The position numbers and the translations under genes are program-made. Below are positions 23,591 through 31,848 of a stretch of DNA of 64,000 bases, in pieces (position 1 is the first letter of the stretch; each line of letters begins with the position of its first letter). The notes below the pieces were generated by a model that was not told the DNA's origin, made no database searches, and was given only the letters and a program-made list of their open reading frames with translations. Origin of the DNA: JABAAW01 sp965216605 (GTDB lineage: Bacteria; Pseudomonadota; Alphaproteobacteria; JABAAW01); the NCBI GenBank assembly GCA_965216605.1, contig CBDCGG010000002.1, positions 496,001 through 560,000 of the forward strand, written 5' to 3'.

Positions 23591-24697
23591 ATGACGGCAC
23601 TCGTTGGCATCGTCGGAGGCGGACAACTCGCGCGTATGACCGCGCAAGCCGCAAGCCGACTGGGACTGAAGACCGCCGTCTTCGCTCCTGAACCCCTCGC
23701 GCCCGCCTTCGATACGGCGCAAACAACCTTTCGCGCCGAATACGACGACGCGACCATGCTCCAACGATTCGCCAAACGTTGCGATGTCGTCACTTGCGAG
23801 TTCGAAAATGTTCCCGTCACAGCCCTCACAACTATCGAGGCACACACAAAGCTCTGCCCCTCGGCTGCCGTCTTTGCTTGCGCGCAAGATCGCATTTTGG
23901 AAAAATCCTTTTTCGCCAAATGCTCTGTTCCCAGCGTGGCGTGGCAAGCTGTCTCCAACCTCGTTGAGCTGACACGCGCGGTAGAAAAAATCTCGCTGCC
24001 CGTCCTGTTGAAACGCGCACGCGGCGGCTACGACGGCAAAGGACAAATCGAGATCGTCGAACAACGGCAACTCGCAGAGGCTTGGCAGGAAATAGCGTCG
24101 GGGAAAAACGAAGTGCGCGCCATCGTCGAGCAAAAAGCAGACCTAGCATCCGAATTTTCGCTGATCGCAGCGCGCAACATCCGTGGCGAGTGCGTCCTTT
24201 TTCCCGCAACCGAGAATCGGCACGAAGACGGCATCCTGCACGAGAGCCGCGTTCCCGCAACGCTGGATGCGGCAAGGGATGCAACAACCCTGGCACGCGC
24301 GCAAGATTGGACGCGCATCCTAGCGGAGCGATTGGGCGTTGTGGGATTGCTTACGGTCGAGTTTTTCCTGACGAGCAATGGCGAAGTTTTGGCAAACGAG
24401 ATGGCACCGCGACCACATAATTCGGGACACTGGACGCTGGACGCAGCCCCCGTAAGCCAGTTCGAGCAGCTACTACGCGCCATTTTGGACTGGCCCTTGG
24501 CAAGCACAGAGCCTTTCTTGCCCGCGCGCATGGTGAATCTGCTGGGCGATTCGTGGCGCGACTACCACCGCTTTCTTGCCGATCCTGACGCTGCGCTGCA
24601 TCTCTATGCCAAACGCGAGACGCGCAAGGGGCGAAAGATGGGGCATGTGACCTTTCGCTCGCTTGCGCACAAAAACTCAAACGCGGGAGAGACCTAA
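23591..24697 (+). CDS. purK: N5-carboxyaminoimidazole ribonucleotide synthase
   Basis: The product is 368 aa, an ATP-grasp enzyme. GIVGGGQLARM is at the N-terminus, then CEFENVPVTAL, LKRARGGYDGKGQ in the ATP-binding part, and VLANEMAPRPHNSGHWTLDA near the end. It makes N5-CAIR from AIR, ATP and bicarbonate. It lies 46 bp after purE on the same strand. Confidence 0.97.
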   Translation: MTALVGIVGGGQLARMTAQAASRLGLKTAVFAPEPLAPAFDTAQTTFRAEYDDATMLQRFAKRCDVVTCEFENVPVTALTTIEAHTKLCPSAAVFACAQDRILEKSFFAKCSVPSVAWQAVSNLVELTRAVEKISLPVLLKRARGGYDGKGQIEIVEQRQLAEAWQEIASGKNEVRAIVEQKADLASEFSLIAARNIRGECVLFPATENRHEDGILHESRVPATLDAARDATTLARAQDWTRILAERLGVVGLLTVEFFLTSNGEVLANEMAPRPHNSGHWTLDAAPVSQFEQLLRAILDWPLASTEPFLPARMVNLLGDSWRDYHRFLADPDAALHLYAKRETRKGRKMGHVTFRSLAHKNSNAGET

Positions 24698-24720
24698 GCG
24701 AGGCACAATGAGAATCGTCC

Positions 24721-25551
24721 ATGAGAATAGCTAAGCGCATCGCCGATAGCGGCATCGCCTCAAGACGCGAGGCGGAGGCGATGATTTTAAGCGGGCGCGT
24801 TACCGTCGATGGCAAGCCGCTCGCCTCGCCTGCGTACAATGTTGAGGAGGGGGCTATGATCACGCTGGATGGAGATCCTCTGCCGTGTTCCAAGCCGCTC
24901 CAACTCTACCTATTCTACAAGCCGCGCGAGGTTTTGACGGCACGCATCGACGATCGAGGGCGAAGCATCCATCCGACCTACTCGGACGCTTATCCGCAAA
25001 CTCACTCCTACACCCACACGCGCACCTGCTTACCCGATTTGCTGCCTCCTGCGCTCGCGCGTTTAAAGCCTGTAGGAAGGCTCGACTTTTTGTCCGAGGG
25101 GCTGCTGCTGCTCACGACATCGGGCAGGCTTGCGCGACATTTTGAGCTGCCGCAGAACGCATGGCAACGACGCTATCGCCTACGCTTGCACGGAATTCAA
25201 GATGAACAGACGAGTGAGAAGATGGGCGAGCAGTCACTTTTGCGATTCGAAAACCTCAAACGCGGCATCGAGATCGAGGGCGTGCATTACCGCGCTGTCT
25301 CGGTCGTCGTGCAAAAATCTCAACAGAAACGCGCCACTGAACGAGCGAACTTTTGGGTAGAGGCGACCTTGAGCGAGGGCAAAAACCGCGAGCTCAGAAA
25401 AATCATGCGGGAGCTCGGCTACAATGTTTCGCGCCTGATCAGAACGCACTACGGACCCTTCGCCCTGGAGGGATTGGCGCAAGGCGCGCACAAGCGTGTT
25501 GAGGAAAAAGAGTTGCGCACGCTGTTGGGGGAAAAGTGGCAGACTTTTTAG
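24721..25551 (+). CDS. Ribosomal large-subunit pseudouridine synthase, RluB/RsuA family
   Basis: The product is 276 aa. An N-terminal S4 domain (RIAKRIADSGIASRREAEAM, then GRVTVDGKPL) precedes the catalytic domain with GRLDFLSEGLLLLT, where the Asp is the nucleophile. LYFLYKP-like LYLFYKPREVL and EGKNRELRKIM are family markers. RluB (23S U2605) is the likely member, but RluE/RsuA cannot be excluded. A Tyr/Thr/His-rich insertion (SDAYPQTHSYTHTRT) near residue 90 is non-standard. The 3' end overlaps rsmD by 16 bp. Confidence 0.9.
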   Translation: MRIAKRIADSGIASRREAEAMILSGRVTVDGKPLASPAYNVEEGAMITLDGDPLPCSKPLQLYLFYKPREVLTARIDDRGRSIHPTYSDAYPQTHSYTHTRTCLPDLLPPALARLKPVGRLDFLSEGLLLLTTSGRLARHFELPQNAWQRRYRLRLHGIQDEQTSEKMGEQSLLRFENLKRGIEIEGVHYRAVSVVVQKSQQKRATERANFWVEATLSEGKNRELRKIMRELGYNVSRLIRTHYGPFALEGLAQGAHKRVEEKELRTLLGEKWQTF

Positions 25552-26288
25552 AGCTGCTACACATGCGACACAAACAACTAGCCTCCGCATCTCGAACGAT
25601 CCACAAAGCCCCGCGCTTGTTGGGCGGCGAGCGACGCGGCTTCGCGTTGCAAACAAGCGCAAAAGAAGGAAAAGGAGAGGGCAAAGGGGAAGGGAAAGCA
25701 ATGCGTCCGACGGCGGTGCGGGCGCGCAAGGCATTGTTTGACGCGCTGACGCATCGCGCTTCTTTGCGTGTGAATTTCACGGCAGAAGAAAATTCTTGCG
25801 GAGAAAATTCTTTTTGGCTGTTGGATGCTTTTGCCGGGAGCGGTGCTTTGGGCTTGGAGGCACTCAGCCGATGGCAAAGATCTAACAAAGGGGATAACGA
25901 AGGATGCGGTATTTTTTTCGAGGGCGACGCTGCCACGGCGCGAGTGTTGCGCGACAATATCGAGCGTAGCGGTTTGGGGGGGCGTGTTGTTTGTCGTGAT
26001 GCAAGTGCGCCTGGCGAAGCAAGAGAACAGGGAGCGATTCGACTGGCTTTCTTTGATCCTCCTTACGCGATGTCTGATGAGGAGGTTGCGCGCGCTCCTG
26101 CGGCATTTGCGAAAGGGGGATGGTTTGGCGAGGGTGCGCTCGTTGTTTTTCAGCGTGCGGCGGGGGGGGAGTCTTCGTTGTCGTTAGGGGAGGAGTTTGT
26201 TTTGCAGGGCGATTTGCTGTCTTCTTCTGCGCGCTTTTTCTTCTTTCGCTACAGGGGGCGAGGGGGCAGAGTAAGTGACAGGCTTTGA
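25536..26288 (+). CDS. rsmD: 16S rRNA m2G966 methyltransferase RsmD
   Basis: The product is up to 250 aa from GTG 25536. SAM-binding LLDAFAGSGALGLEALSR and catalytic FFDPPYAM identify the family. The usual N-terminus (RIIGGxxRGRRL) corresponds to RLLGGERRGFALQ at about residue 27, so an ATG at 25563 is an alternative start. GGGGGAAAA precedes the GTG. A GKGEGKGEGK repeat is encoded near residue 45. rluB and rsmD are translationally overlapping. Confidence 0.9.
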   Translation: MADFLELLHMRHKQLASASRTIHKAPRLLGGERRGFALQTSAKEGKGEGKGEGKAMRPTAVRARKALFDALTHRASLRVNFTAEENSCGENSFWLLDAFAGSGALGLEALSRWQRSNKGDNEGCGIFFEGDAATARVLRDNIERSGLGGRVVCRDASAPGEAREQGAIRLAFFDPPYAMSDEEVARAPAAFAKGGWFGEGALVVFQRAAGGESSLSLGEEFVLQGDLLSSSARFFFFRYRGRGGRVSDRL

Positions 26289-26319
26289 GTGACAAAAAGG
26301 CAGATTGCAAGGTTGCGAG

Positions 26320-26480
26320 TCAGCTTGCGCACGACAAGTCGTGCGCTTTTGAATAAGAGGCTACGCGCGTAACCCTTCGGGTTGCGCGCGTAGAAAGCGC
26401 TTACGCGCTCGCTGACGCGGGGTCTTTTGTGGGGGGGCAAAGCCCCCCCACACCCCCACGCGCGCAAGCGCGCGTTCGTT
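26320..26480 (+). repeat. Dispersed intergenic repeat, copy 2, with four hairpins
   Basis: Between the convergent rsmD and purN genes. It contains the core GCGCTTTTGAATAAGAGGCT (26343 on) and a GACGCGGGGTCTT segment shared with the copy near 35.75 kb. Four perfect or near-perfect hairpins follow each other: 26327-26346, 26361-26393 (15-bp stem, TTC loop), 26428-26452 (11-bp stem, AAA loop) and 26458-26475 (8-bp stem, AA loop). No protein-coding frame is credible here despite open frames created by the repeats. Confidence 0.75.
26327..26350 (+). terminator. Probable intrinsic terminator of the purE-purK-rluB-rsmD run
   Basis: A 9-bp stem GCGCACGAC-AA-GTCGTGCGC is followed directly by TTTT, 38 bp after the rsmD stop. 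The T-run is short, so termination may be partial. The facing gene purN ends 200 bp further on. Confidence 0.6.
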
Positions 26481-26551
26481 TGCTCGTCAAAGCGCGAGTC
26501 CAGTTTTTTGGGTCTACACCGCTACCTGTTAAAATTAAGAAACAAAACCCG

Positions 26552-27136
26552 TCACGCGTTCGCACGCCCGCGCACATACTCCGCAAGCACACGCGGATAA
26601 AGCCGATGCTCCAACATAAGCACACGCGCCGCCAAACTCTCAGGCGAATCGCTTTCGTTAATATCCAACCGCTCCTGTCCCAAAACCTCCCCCCCGTCCA
26701 ACTCCTCCGTCACAACATGGACGCTACACCCATGCTGGCGATGCCCCCCCTCAAGCGCACGGCGATGCGTCGCAAGCCCGCGCAACCTCGGCAATAACGA
26801 AGGATGAATGTTGAGAACACGATCACGCCAACGCGCCACAAACCATTTTGAGAGTAATCGCATAAACCCCGCCAAGCAGACGATCTCCACATCACGCTCC
26901 CCCAACATACGATCGATCACTTGCTCAGCTTGCTCTTTTCCCAGCGCGTCGTAGTCGACAACCTCGCTAGGAATACCTGCCTTTTTGGCGATCAGACAAC
27001 CCTCTGCCGCGCGATCGGCAAGAACCAACACGATAGAGCAAGGAAACTTCGGCTTTTGAGCCGCCCGTATCAAAGCCTCAAGGTTCGATCCTCGCCCCGA
27101 AATCAACACGGCGACACGACACTTCAAGGCAGACAA
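26552..27136 (-). CDS. purN: Phosphoribosylglycinamide formyltransferase
   Basis: The product is 194 aa. VAVLISGRGSNLEAL is at the N-terminus. The catalytic Asn/His block is VLNIHPSLLPRLRGLATHRRALEGG with HGCSVHVVTEELDGGEVLGQ. It transfers the formyl group of 10-formyl-THF to GAR. The TTG start at 27136 is the only one that gives the family N-terminus. It lies 11 bp after the purM stop, so coupled translation is likely. Confidence 0.95.
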   Translation of the reverse strand: MSALKCRVAVLISGRGSNLEALIRAAQKPKFPCSIVLVLADRAAEGCLIAKKAGIPSEVVDYDALGKEQAEQVIDRMLGERDVEIVCLAGFMRLLSKWFVARWRDRVLNIHPSLLPRLRGLATHRRALEGGHRQHGCSVHVVTEELDGGEVLGQERLDINESDSPESLAARVLMLEHRLYPRVLAEYVRGRANA

Positions 27137-27147
27137 GTCGTTAGTCG

Positions 27148-28239
27148 TTATCCGTCCTGAAACTTGACGACAGGCTTGGCGTTGGAATCGGAGTCGTCTG
27201 CCACCTCGACAACCCCAACCTCGACGACCTTCTCTCCTGCCGCCGTCGCCGCCGTAAGAAAATCCTCGCGCTTGGCAGGAGGAACAGCGACGATAAGCCC
27301 TGCTCCGCAGTTGAAGACGCGACGCATCTCACCCTCAGCAATGTTGCCCGCTTGTTGCAAGCGCACAAAAACTTCAGGACGCACCACCGCCCGCATATCG
27401 ACCAGCGCACGCTGTCCGTCTTGCAAGATACGCGGCAGATTGTCCTCGATCCCCCCACCCGTGATGTGCGCGATCCCCGAAACCAACCCTTTTTCAATCC
27501 ACGGCGCACAAACCTTGTTATAGATACGCGTCGGCTCTAACAAAGCTCGGAGAAAATCTTTGTCTTTTTTAAGCGCGGGGCTTGATTCCAACACGGCACG
27601 CACGAGCGAAAAGCCGTTGGCATGCACACCACTGGAGGGTACGACAAAAAGCTTGTCGCCTACCTCTACGCGCGTCTTGCAAAAGGGAGCGTCGCGCTCG
27701 AACGCTCCGAGCACAAATCCTGCGAGGTCGAAATCTCCTTTACGATAGAAGCTCGGCATCTGCGCGGTCTCGCCGCCGACGAGCGCACAACCAGCCTGCG
27801 CGCATCCCGCGGCGATGGATTCCATCACTTGTTTTTGCAAGGTTGGCGAAATAGAGGCGTAGGCGAAATAATCAAGAAACGCCAATGGCTGCGCGCCGTC
27901 TTTGAGCAGGTCGTTTGTGCACATGGCGACCAAGTCGATGCCTAGGTCGATAGTGATGTCTTCGCAAGATTGCGCCTCGATAGCGAGACGCAACTTCGTG
28001 CCGACCCCGTCGCACGCCATCACGATGATAGGGTCGCGAAACCCCGCTGCTTTCAGGTCGAAAGGTGCGCCAAAGCCTCCAAGGGCGGAGACAGCGTGCG
28101 CAGGAAACGACGCGCCCTCGCTTGTCTGACGAGCCAGCGGTGCGAGCGTCTCCTCGACAAAGCGATTGCCTTCCTCGACATCGACCCCCCCATCGTCGCG
28201 GTAGTTTAAGCTTGAAGAGGGCTCGTATCTGTCTTCCAT
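27148..28239 (-). CDS. purM: Phosphoribosylformylglycinamidine cyclo-ligase
   Basis: The product is 363 aa. Family segments: LNYRDDGGVDVEEGNRFV at the start, ACDGVGTKLRLA, GIDLVAMCTNDLL, LDYFA, GGETAQMPSFY, SSGVHANGFSLVR and AHITGGGIEDNLPR. It closes FGAM to AIR. ATG 28239 follows AAGAGAGACGAT. A longer in-frame reading to 28305 passes through a GATTGACTCCCTT direct repeat and is unlikely to be translated. It forms a purM-purN operon, the usual pair. Confidence 0.97.
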   Translation of the reverse strand: MEDRYEPSSSLNYRDDGGVDVEEGNRFVEETLAPLARQTSEGASFPAHAVSALGGFGAPFDLKAAGFRDPIIVMACDGVGTKLRLAIEAQSCEDITIDLGIDLVAMCTNDLLKDGAQPLAFLDYFAYASISPTLQKQVMESIAAGCAQAGCALVGGETAQMPSFYRKGDFDLAGFVLGAFERDAPFCKTRVEVGDKLFVVPSSGVHANGFSLVRAVLESSPALKKDKDFLRALLEPTRIYNKVCAPWIEKGLVSGIAHITGGGIEDNLPRILQDGQRALVDMRAVVRPEVFVRLQQAGNIAEGEMRRVFNCGAGLIVAVPPAKREDFLTAATAAGEKVVEVGVVEVADDSDSNAKPVVKFQDG

Positions 28240-28350
28240 ATCGTCTCTCTTGATTGACTCCCTTGATTGACTCCCTTGCATGCGATTCGTTATGACATGC
28301 AACAAGCTCGTCCTATTCTAAAACCCAAAACTTCGTTGCGAAAGCCCAGC

Positions 28351-28371
28351 TTTTTCTGAAAAACAGAAAAA
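28351..28371. terminator. A/T-rich hairpin between divergent purM and DUF2066 genes
   Basis: TTTTTCTG-AAAAA-CAGAAAAA forms an 8-bp stem. It lies in the 242-bp region that must hold both divergent promoters, so a regulatory or attenuator role is as likely as termination. Nothing else recognisable was seen there apart from a TATTATAG at 28444-28451. Confidence 0.35.
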
Positions 28372-28481
28372 ACGAGTCTTTACGATTCATTTTTGCATTT
28401 TAGCTGCTTGAAGTTATCCCCATCTTTTTTAGAAGCCTATTGTATTATAGTAGGCTCGCCCTCTCAATGGGAGATTTCTTC

Positions 28482-29753
28482 ATGCAGACAAATTTTCTTC
28501 GTTCTCTTTTTTTCTTCCTCTCGCTGTCGCTGCTGCCCGCAAACGCGCAAGCACAGCAGAACAGGCTGGAAGAAGCGTTGCTGGTCTCCCTGCCCGTCAG
28601 CGTCGAGGCTAGCGTCGAGCAGGAAGGCAAAAAGAAAGCCGCAAGCCTCGCGCTACGCACAACCTTCGCAGAAGTGCTGCACCGATTCGTCGTCGACGAG
28701 AATCGCGCGCGTGCGCTAGCACAAAGCTTGTCGGAAAAACACATCCGCGCGCTCAGCGAAACGCTGATCGTGGAAACTACAAGCTTCGACGGCAAGCTTT
28801 TCACAGGGCAAGCCAGCGTCCGTTTCATCTTGGAGAAACTTTTCGCGCGCCTGCATAAAGAAGGGCTGCAAGTCTCCTTTACCATAGCTCCTTCGTTCGT
28901 GCTGATTCCCGTCTTCGTGCGAGCAGAGAAAACAGAATTGTGGCCGCCGCAAAATCCATGGCTGAGCGCGTGGAAGACAGAAAGCACCGACAAGAGCTGG
29001 CTCGTTCCCATCACGCCGATCGAGGCGAACGCCGCCGAAAGGCTTGCTGTGCTTGATGCCGTCAAGGACTTGCAATCGATGCAGGCAGCCCTGCTCGCCA
29101 AGCAGTATCACGCGCAAGGAATCGCCAAGCTTGTGGCGACGCTCCACATCGATGCGGAAGATCCCTCTGCGCTCATGCTGAGCGTAAGCGGTCAGCTGAA
29201 CCAAGCGGGGTTTCCTTCTGAGCTGCCTCCTTTTTCTGTCGTATCGAACAGCGCGAGCAAAAGCCAAAACAAACAGCAGGGCGAGCAAGAGGAGAAACCG
29301 CAGGGCGAACAGCAGGGCGAGCAAGAGGAAAAACCGCAGGGCGAGCAAGAGGGCGAACAGCAGGGCGAGCAAGAGGACAAACAGGAGGACGAGAGCGTGC
29401 GCCTCCTTGCCACCCTGCTCTCGCAAGCGCGCACCGAGACGCTGTACCGTCTGAATCGTCTTTGGAAAGAGCAAACGGCGCACGAGGCAAAACGTCGCAG
29501 GTTGAGCCTCATCGCCGAGCTGCGCTCGCGCGAGGAGTGGACGGCTATCGAACGAGTGCTTTCTGCAACGCCGGAGCTCGTCGAATACGGCTTGCGTAGC
29601 CTCTCTGCGCGACAGGCGCATGTTGTCGCCTATCACTACGGCTCGCCAAGCCTATTGCGAGCAGCCTTGACACGACGAGGGCTCATCGTCGGCAAGACGA
29701 AGGATGGCGATCTTATTGTAAACCTTGCCGCAAAGCTTTCTGTTGTGCCATGA
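28482..29753 (+). CDS. DUF2066 domain protein, probably periplasmic
   Basis: The product is 423 aa. A signal peptide (MQTNFLRSLFFFLSLSLLPANAQAQ) leads a DUF2066-like body with LRTTFAEVLHRFVVDE and FTIAPSFVLIPVFV. A Gln/Gly/Glu/Lys repeat region of about 40 residues (KPQGEQQGEQEEKPQGEQEG-like) lies in the middle, encoded by repeats at 29275-29390. ATG 28482 follows GGGAG with an 8-bp gap. It precedes a PerM-type permease (ATGA overlap) and hdaA, an order often seen in alphaproteobacteria. Function is unknown. Confidence 0.82.
   Translation: MQTNFLRSLFFFLSLSLLPANAQAQQNRLEEALLVSLPVSVEASVEQEGKKKAASLALRTTFAEVLHRFVVDENRARALAQSLSEKHIRALSETLIVETTSFDGKLFTGQASVRFILEKLFARLHKEGLQVSFTIAPSFVLIPVFVRAEKTELWPPQNPWLSAWKTESTDKSWLVPITPIEANAAERLAVLDAVKDLQSMQAALLAKQYHAQGIAKLVATLHIDAEDPSALMLSVSGQLNQAGFPSELPPFSVVSNSASKSQNKQQGEQEEKPQGEQQGEQEEKPQGEQEGEQQGEQEDKQEDESVRLLATLLSQARTETLYRLNRLWKEQTAHEAKRRRLSLIAELRSREEWTAIERVLSATPELVEYGLRSLSARQAHVVAYHYGSPSLLRAALTRRGLIVGKTKDGDLIVNLAAKLSVVP
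29275..29390 (+). repeat. Imperfect tandem repeat encoding a Gln/Glu/Gly-rich tract
   Basis: GGGCGAGCAAGAGG and GGGCGAACAGCAGG alternate with AAACCGCAGG units in frame within the DUF2066 gene. The tract probably forms a flexible periplasmic linker. Its length is likely to vary between strains. Confidence 0.75.
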
Positions 29754-30913
29754 CCGCCAAAGCTGAGCGAAGACGCTCTCCCGCAACCGAGTCTCACACA
29801 CCGCGCTGGACGCGCGTCTTGTGGTGGGGCGCGTGGTGCGCAAGCCTGAGCTTGCTCTTCTTATTGCTAGGCAGCATTCTTGCGCCCTTCGTCTTCGCCT
29901 TCGTGCTGGCGTGGATGCTGAACCCCCTCTGTACGCGGATCGCAAAACATTTGGCAAGGATTGCAGTGCCTCTTCCCTTCTGTCGTGCGCTGGCAGCTTT
30001 GCTGTTAACGCTCGTGTTGCTAGGCTTGCTTGTCTTGTTGCTTTTAGCAACGCTGCCAGCCCTTCTGCGCGAGACGCTGCAGCTGGTCGCAGCCCTGCCG
30101 AGCATGACGACAACCCTGCAGGACAAAGCGCAACGACTAGCAGATACAATTCCTTGGGTAAACCAATGGCAGCAACTGCTGCTGCCCGCATGGGAGAGCG
30201 CGCGCGACCTCAATTCCAACGCTTTGCCGAATCTGTCGCCGAATCTGTCACAATGGCACGACCTTTCACAACAAGCTTTGCGCTTGATCTCGCAAGCACT
30301 ACAGACGCTGGGGCAACAGACCTCGTCGATCGTGGCGGTGTTGTCGTGGTTTGCGCTCGTGCCGTTTGCAACCTTCTACATGCTGAAGGATTGGACGCAA
30401 GCGATGCAGGCTTGTCGCAAACGCATTCCTCGCGCCGAGCAACACTTGCTCGCGCTTTTTCGACGCATCGACGAGACGCTTTCCGCACTGATTCGCGGGC
30501 AAGCTGCGGTGCTAGGCACGATGGCGCTCTTCTATGCAACCTTGCTCTCGATTGTGGGACTGCCTTACGGATTTGCCATCGGCATCGCGGCGGGATTGCT
30601 GATGGTGTTGCCCTATGTCGGCACGCTGTTGGGGGCAAGCACCGCGCTTATCGTTGCCTATGCGCACGGCGGCTTCGATTTGCTTTTCTTGCTGACTGCG
30701 CTCGTCTTTGTTGTCGGACAATTACTCGAAAGCTATTTTCTCACGCCGCGCTGGGTAGGAAAGCGCGTTGGCTTGCATCCTCTGTGGGTTGTCTTCTTTG
30801 TGCTTGCGGGCGGCGAGATTGCCGGCTTTACGGGAATCCTGCTCGCTTTGCCGATGGGGGCTACGCTACGCGCTATCCTCGCGCACATCGACGCACAGGC
30901 TCGCAGCTCTTGA
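29750..30913 (+). CDS. AI-2E/PerM family permease
   Basis: The product is 387 aa with about eight membrane segments. The AI-2E transporter family signature appears as LSWFALVPFATFYMLKDW, FRRIDETLSALIRGQAAVL, GLLMVLPYVGTLLGA and TPRWVGKRVGLHPLWVVFFVLAGGEI (given here in pieces). Family members export small molecules or act as Na+/H+ antiporters; the substrate here is unknown. The start overlaps the DUF2066 stop (ATGA). hdaA follows after 58 bp. Confidence 0.9.
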   Translation: MTAKAERRRSPATESHTPRWTRVLWWGAWCASLSLLFLLLGSILAPFVFAFVLAWMLNPLCTRIAKHLARIAVPLPFCRALAALLLTLVLLGLLVLLLLATLPALLRETLQLVAALPSMTTTLQDKAQRLADTIPWVNQWQQLLLPAWESARDLNSNALPNLSPNLSQWHDLSQQALRLISQALQTLGQQTSSIVAVLSWFALVPFATFYMLKDWTQAMQACRKRIPRAEQHLLALFRRIDETLSALIRGQAAVLGTMALFYATLLSIVGLPYGFAIGIAAGLLMVLPYVGTLLGASTALIVAYAHGGFDLLFLLTALVFVVGQLLESYFLTPRWVGKRVGLHPLWVVFFVLAGGEIAGFTGILLALPMGATLRAILAHIDAQARSS

Positions 30914-30971
30914 GTTGGATAACGCTTGATCTGCGCGACGCTTGATTGACGCAGATTTTGAAGGATCGGCG

Positions 30972-31718
30972 ATGGCACAAGGTGCGCAACACAATCTTCC
31001 TCTGCCTGATACGCGCGGCGAGGGATTTGAGGAGAAACATTTCTTGCGCTTGCAAGCCAACAGCGAGGCGTTGGATGCGTTGCTAGCTTGGCAAGCTCTC
31101 AGTCAAACTCTCAGTCAACCTTGCAAACAAACTTCGAGCGTGCCGAGTGCTCCTCGTATCGAGGCTTTGTGTGGGGCTGCGAAGTGCGGCAAGTCGCACT
31201 TGGGAGAAATATGGTGTGCGCGCAATGGGGGACGTGCGGTCACGCCGTCTTTGTTGTTGCAGGGGTTAGGGGAGGTATCTGATAGGGCTTTGTGGCTTGA
31301 TTTTTCTGCGGGCGAGGATCCTGCCGAGGTGGGCATGACGCAGGATTTGGAGCGTGCGTTGTACGCGCTTTACAACGAGGTGATGCATAGTGCTGGGGGT
31401 TCTTTGTTGATCACGGCGCGGAGCGAGCCTAGTCGATGGAGATTTTTGTTAGCTGATTTACGCTCGCGCATGCGTGCGGTTGTTGTGCGGCGTATTGGGG
31501 ATCCGAGCGATGAGGACAGCGCGCGATTGTTGGAGAGGATTTTCCGCACGCGGCAATTGGAGGTTGATCCGCGTGTTTATGCTTATGTGCATCGTCGAAT
31601 TGAGCGGAGTTTTCGGGCGCATCATGCGATTGCGGAGGAGTTGGATACTTTGAGTTTGCTGCATAAGCGGAAGATCACGCTGCCTTTTGTGGCGCGTTAT
31701 TTCGAGCGGGCGCACTAG
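30972..31718 (+). CDS. hdaA: DnaA-related regulator HdaA
   Basis: The product is 248 aa. LPLPDTRGEG and FLRLQANSEALDALLAW resemble the clamp-binding and N-terminal parts of HdaA. GAAKCGKSHLGEIW is the P-loop. It has the DnaA-type AAA+ architecture without a DNA-binding domain IV. LDFSAGEDPAE and LLITARSEPSRW correspond to Walker B and sensor regions. HdaA promotes ATP hydrolysis by DnaA (regulatory inactivation). ATG 30972 is chosen because the clamp-binding QxxLPLP-like motif then starts at residue 6; ATG 30942 is an alternative. Confidence 0.85.
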   Translation: MAQGAQHNLPLPDTRGEGFEEKHFLRLQANSEALDALLAWQALSQTLSQPCKQTSSVPSAPRIEALCGAAKCGKSHLGEIWCARNGGRAVTPSLLLQGLGEVSDRALWLDFSAGEDPAEVGMTQDLERALYALYNEVMHSAGGSLLITARSEPSRWRFLLADLRSRMRAVVVRRIGDPSDEDSARLLERIFRTRQLEVDPRVYAYVHRRIERSFRAHHAIAEELDTLSLLHKRKITLPFVARYFERAH

Positions 31719-31724
31719 CGCAAG

Positions 31725-31848
31725 TGTTTTTTGCGGGGGATTACTCCCTCGCGCTCCCCGCGTGCTACGCGCGCGATGTTTTGCATCCGTAAAAACTACG
31801 CGCACTCGTAAAGGTTATCCACGCCCGTAAAAACTACGCGCGCCCGTT
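31725..31848 (+). repeat. Dispersed intergenic repeat, copy 3 (partial)
   Basis: Between convergent hdaA and nrdJ. It shares GCTACGCGCGCGATGTTTTG-type sequence with the copy at 4.6 kb and repeats CCGTAAAAACTACGCGC twice. It lacks the GCGCTTTTGAATAAGAGGCT core. No gene is seen. Confidence 0.6.

Noticed and set aside
26429..26797. Plus-strand gene of 122 codons
   Set aside because: The first half lies in the hairpin repeat and the second half is antisense to purN.
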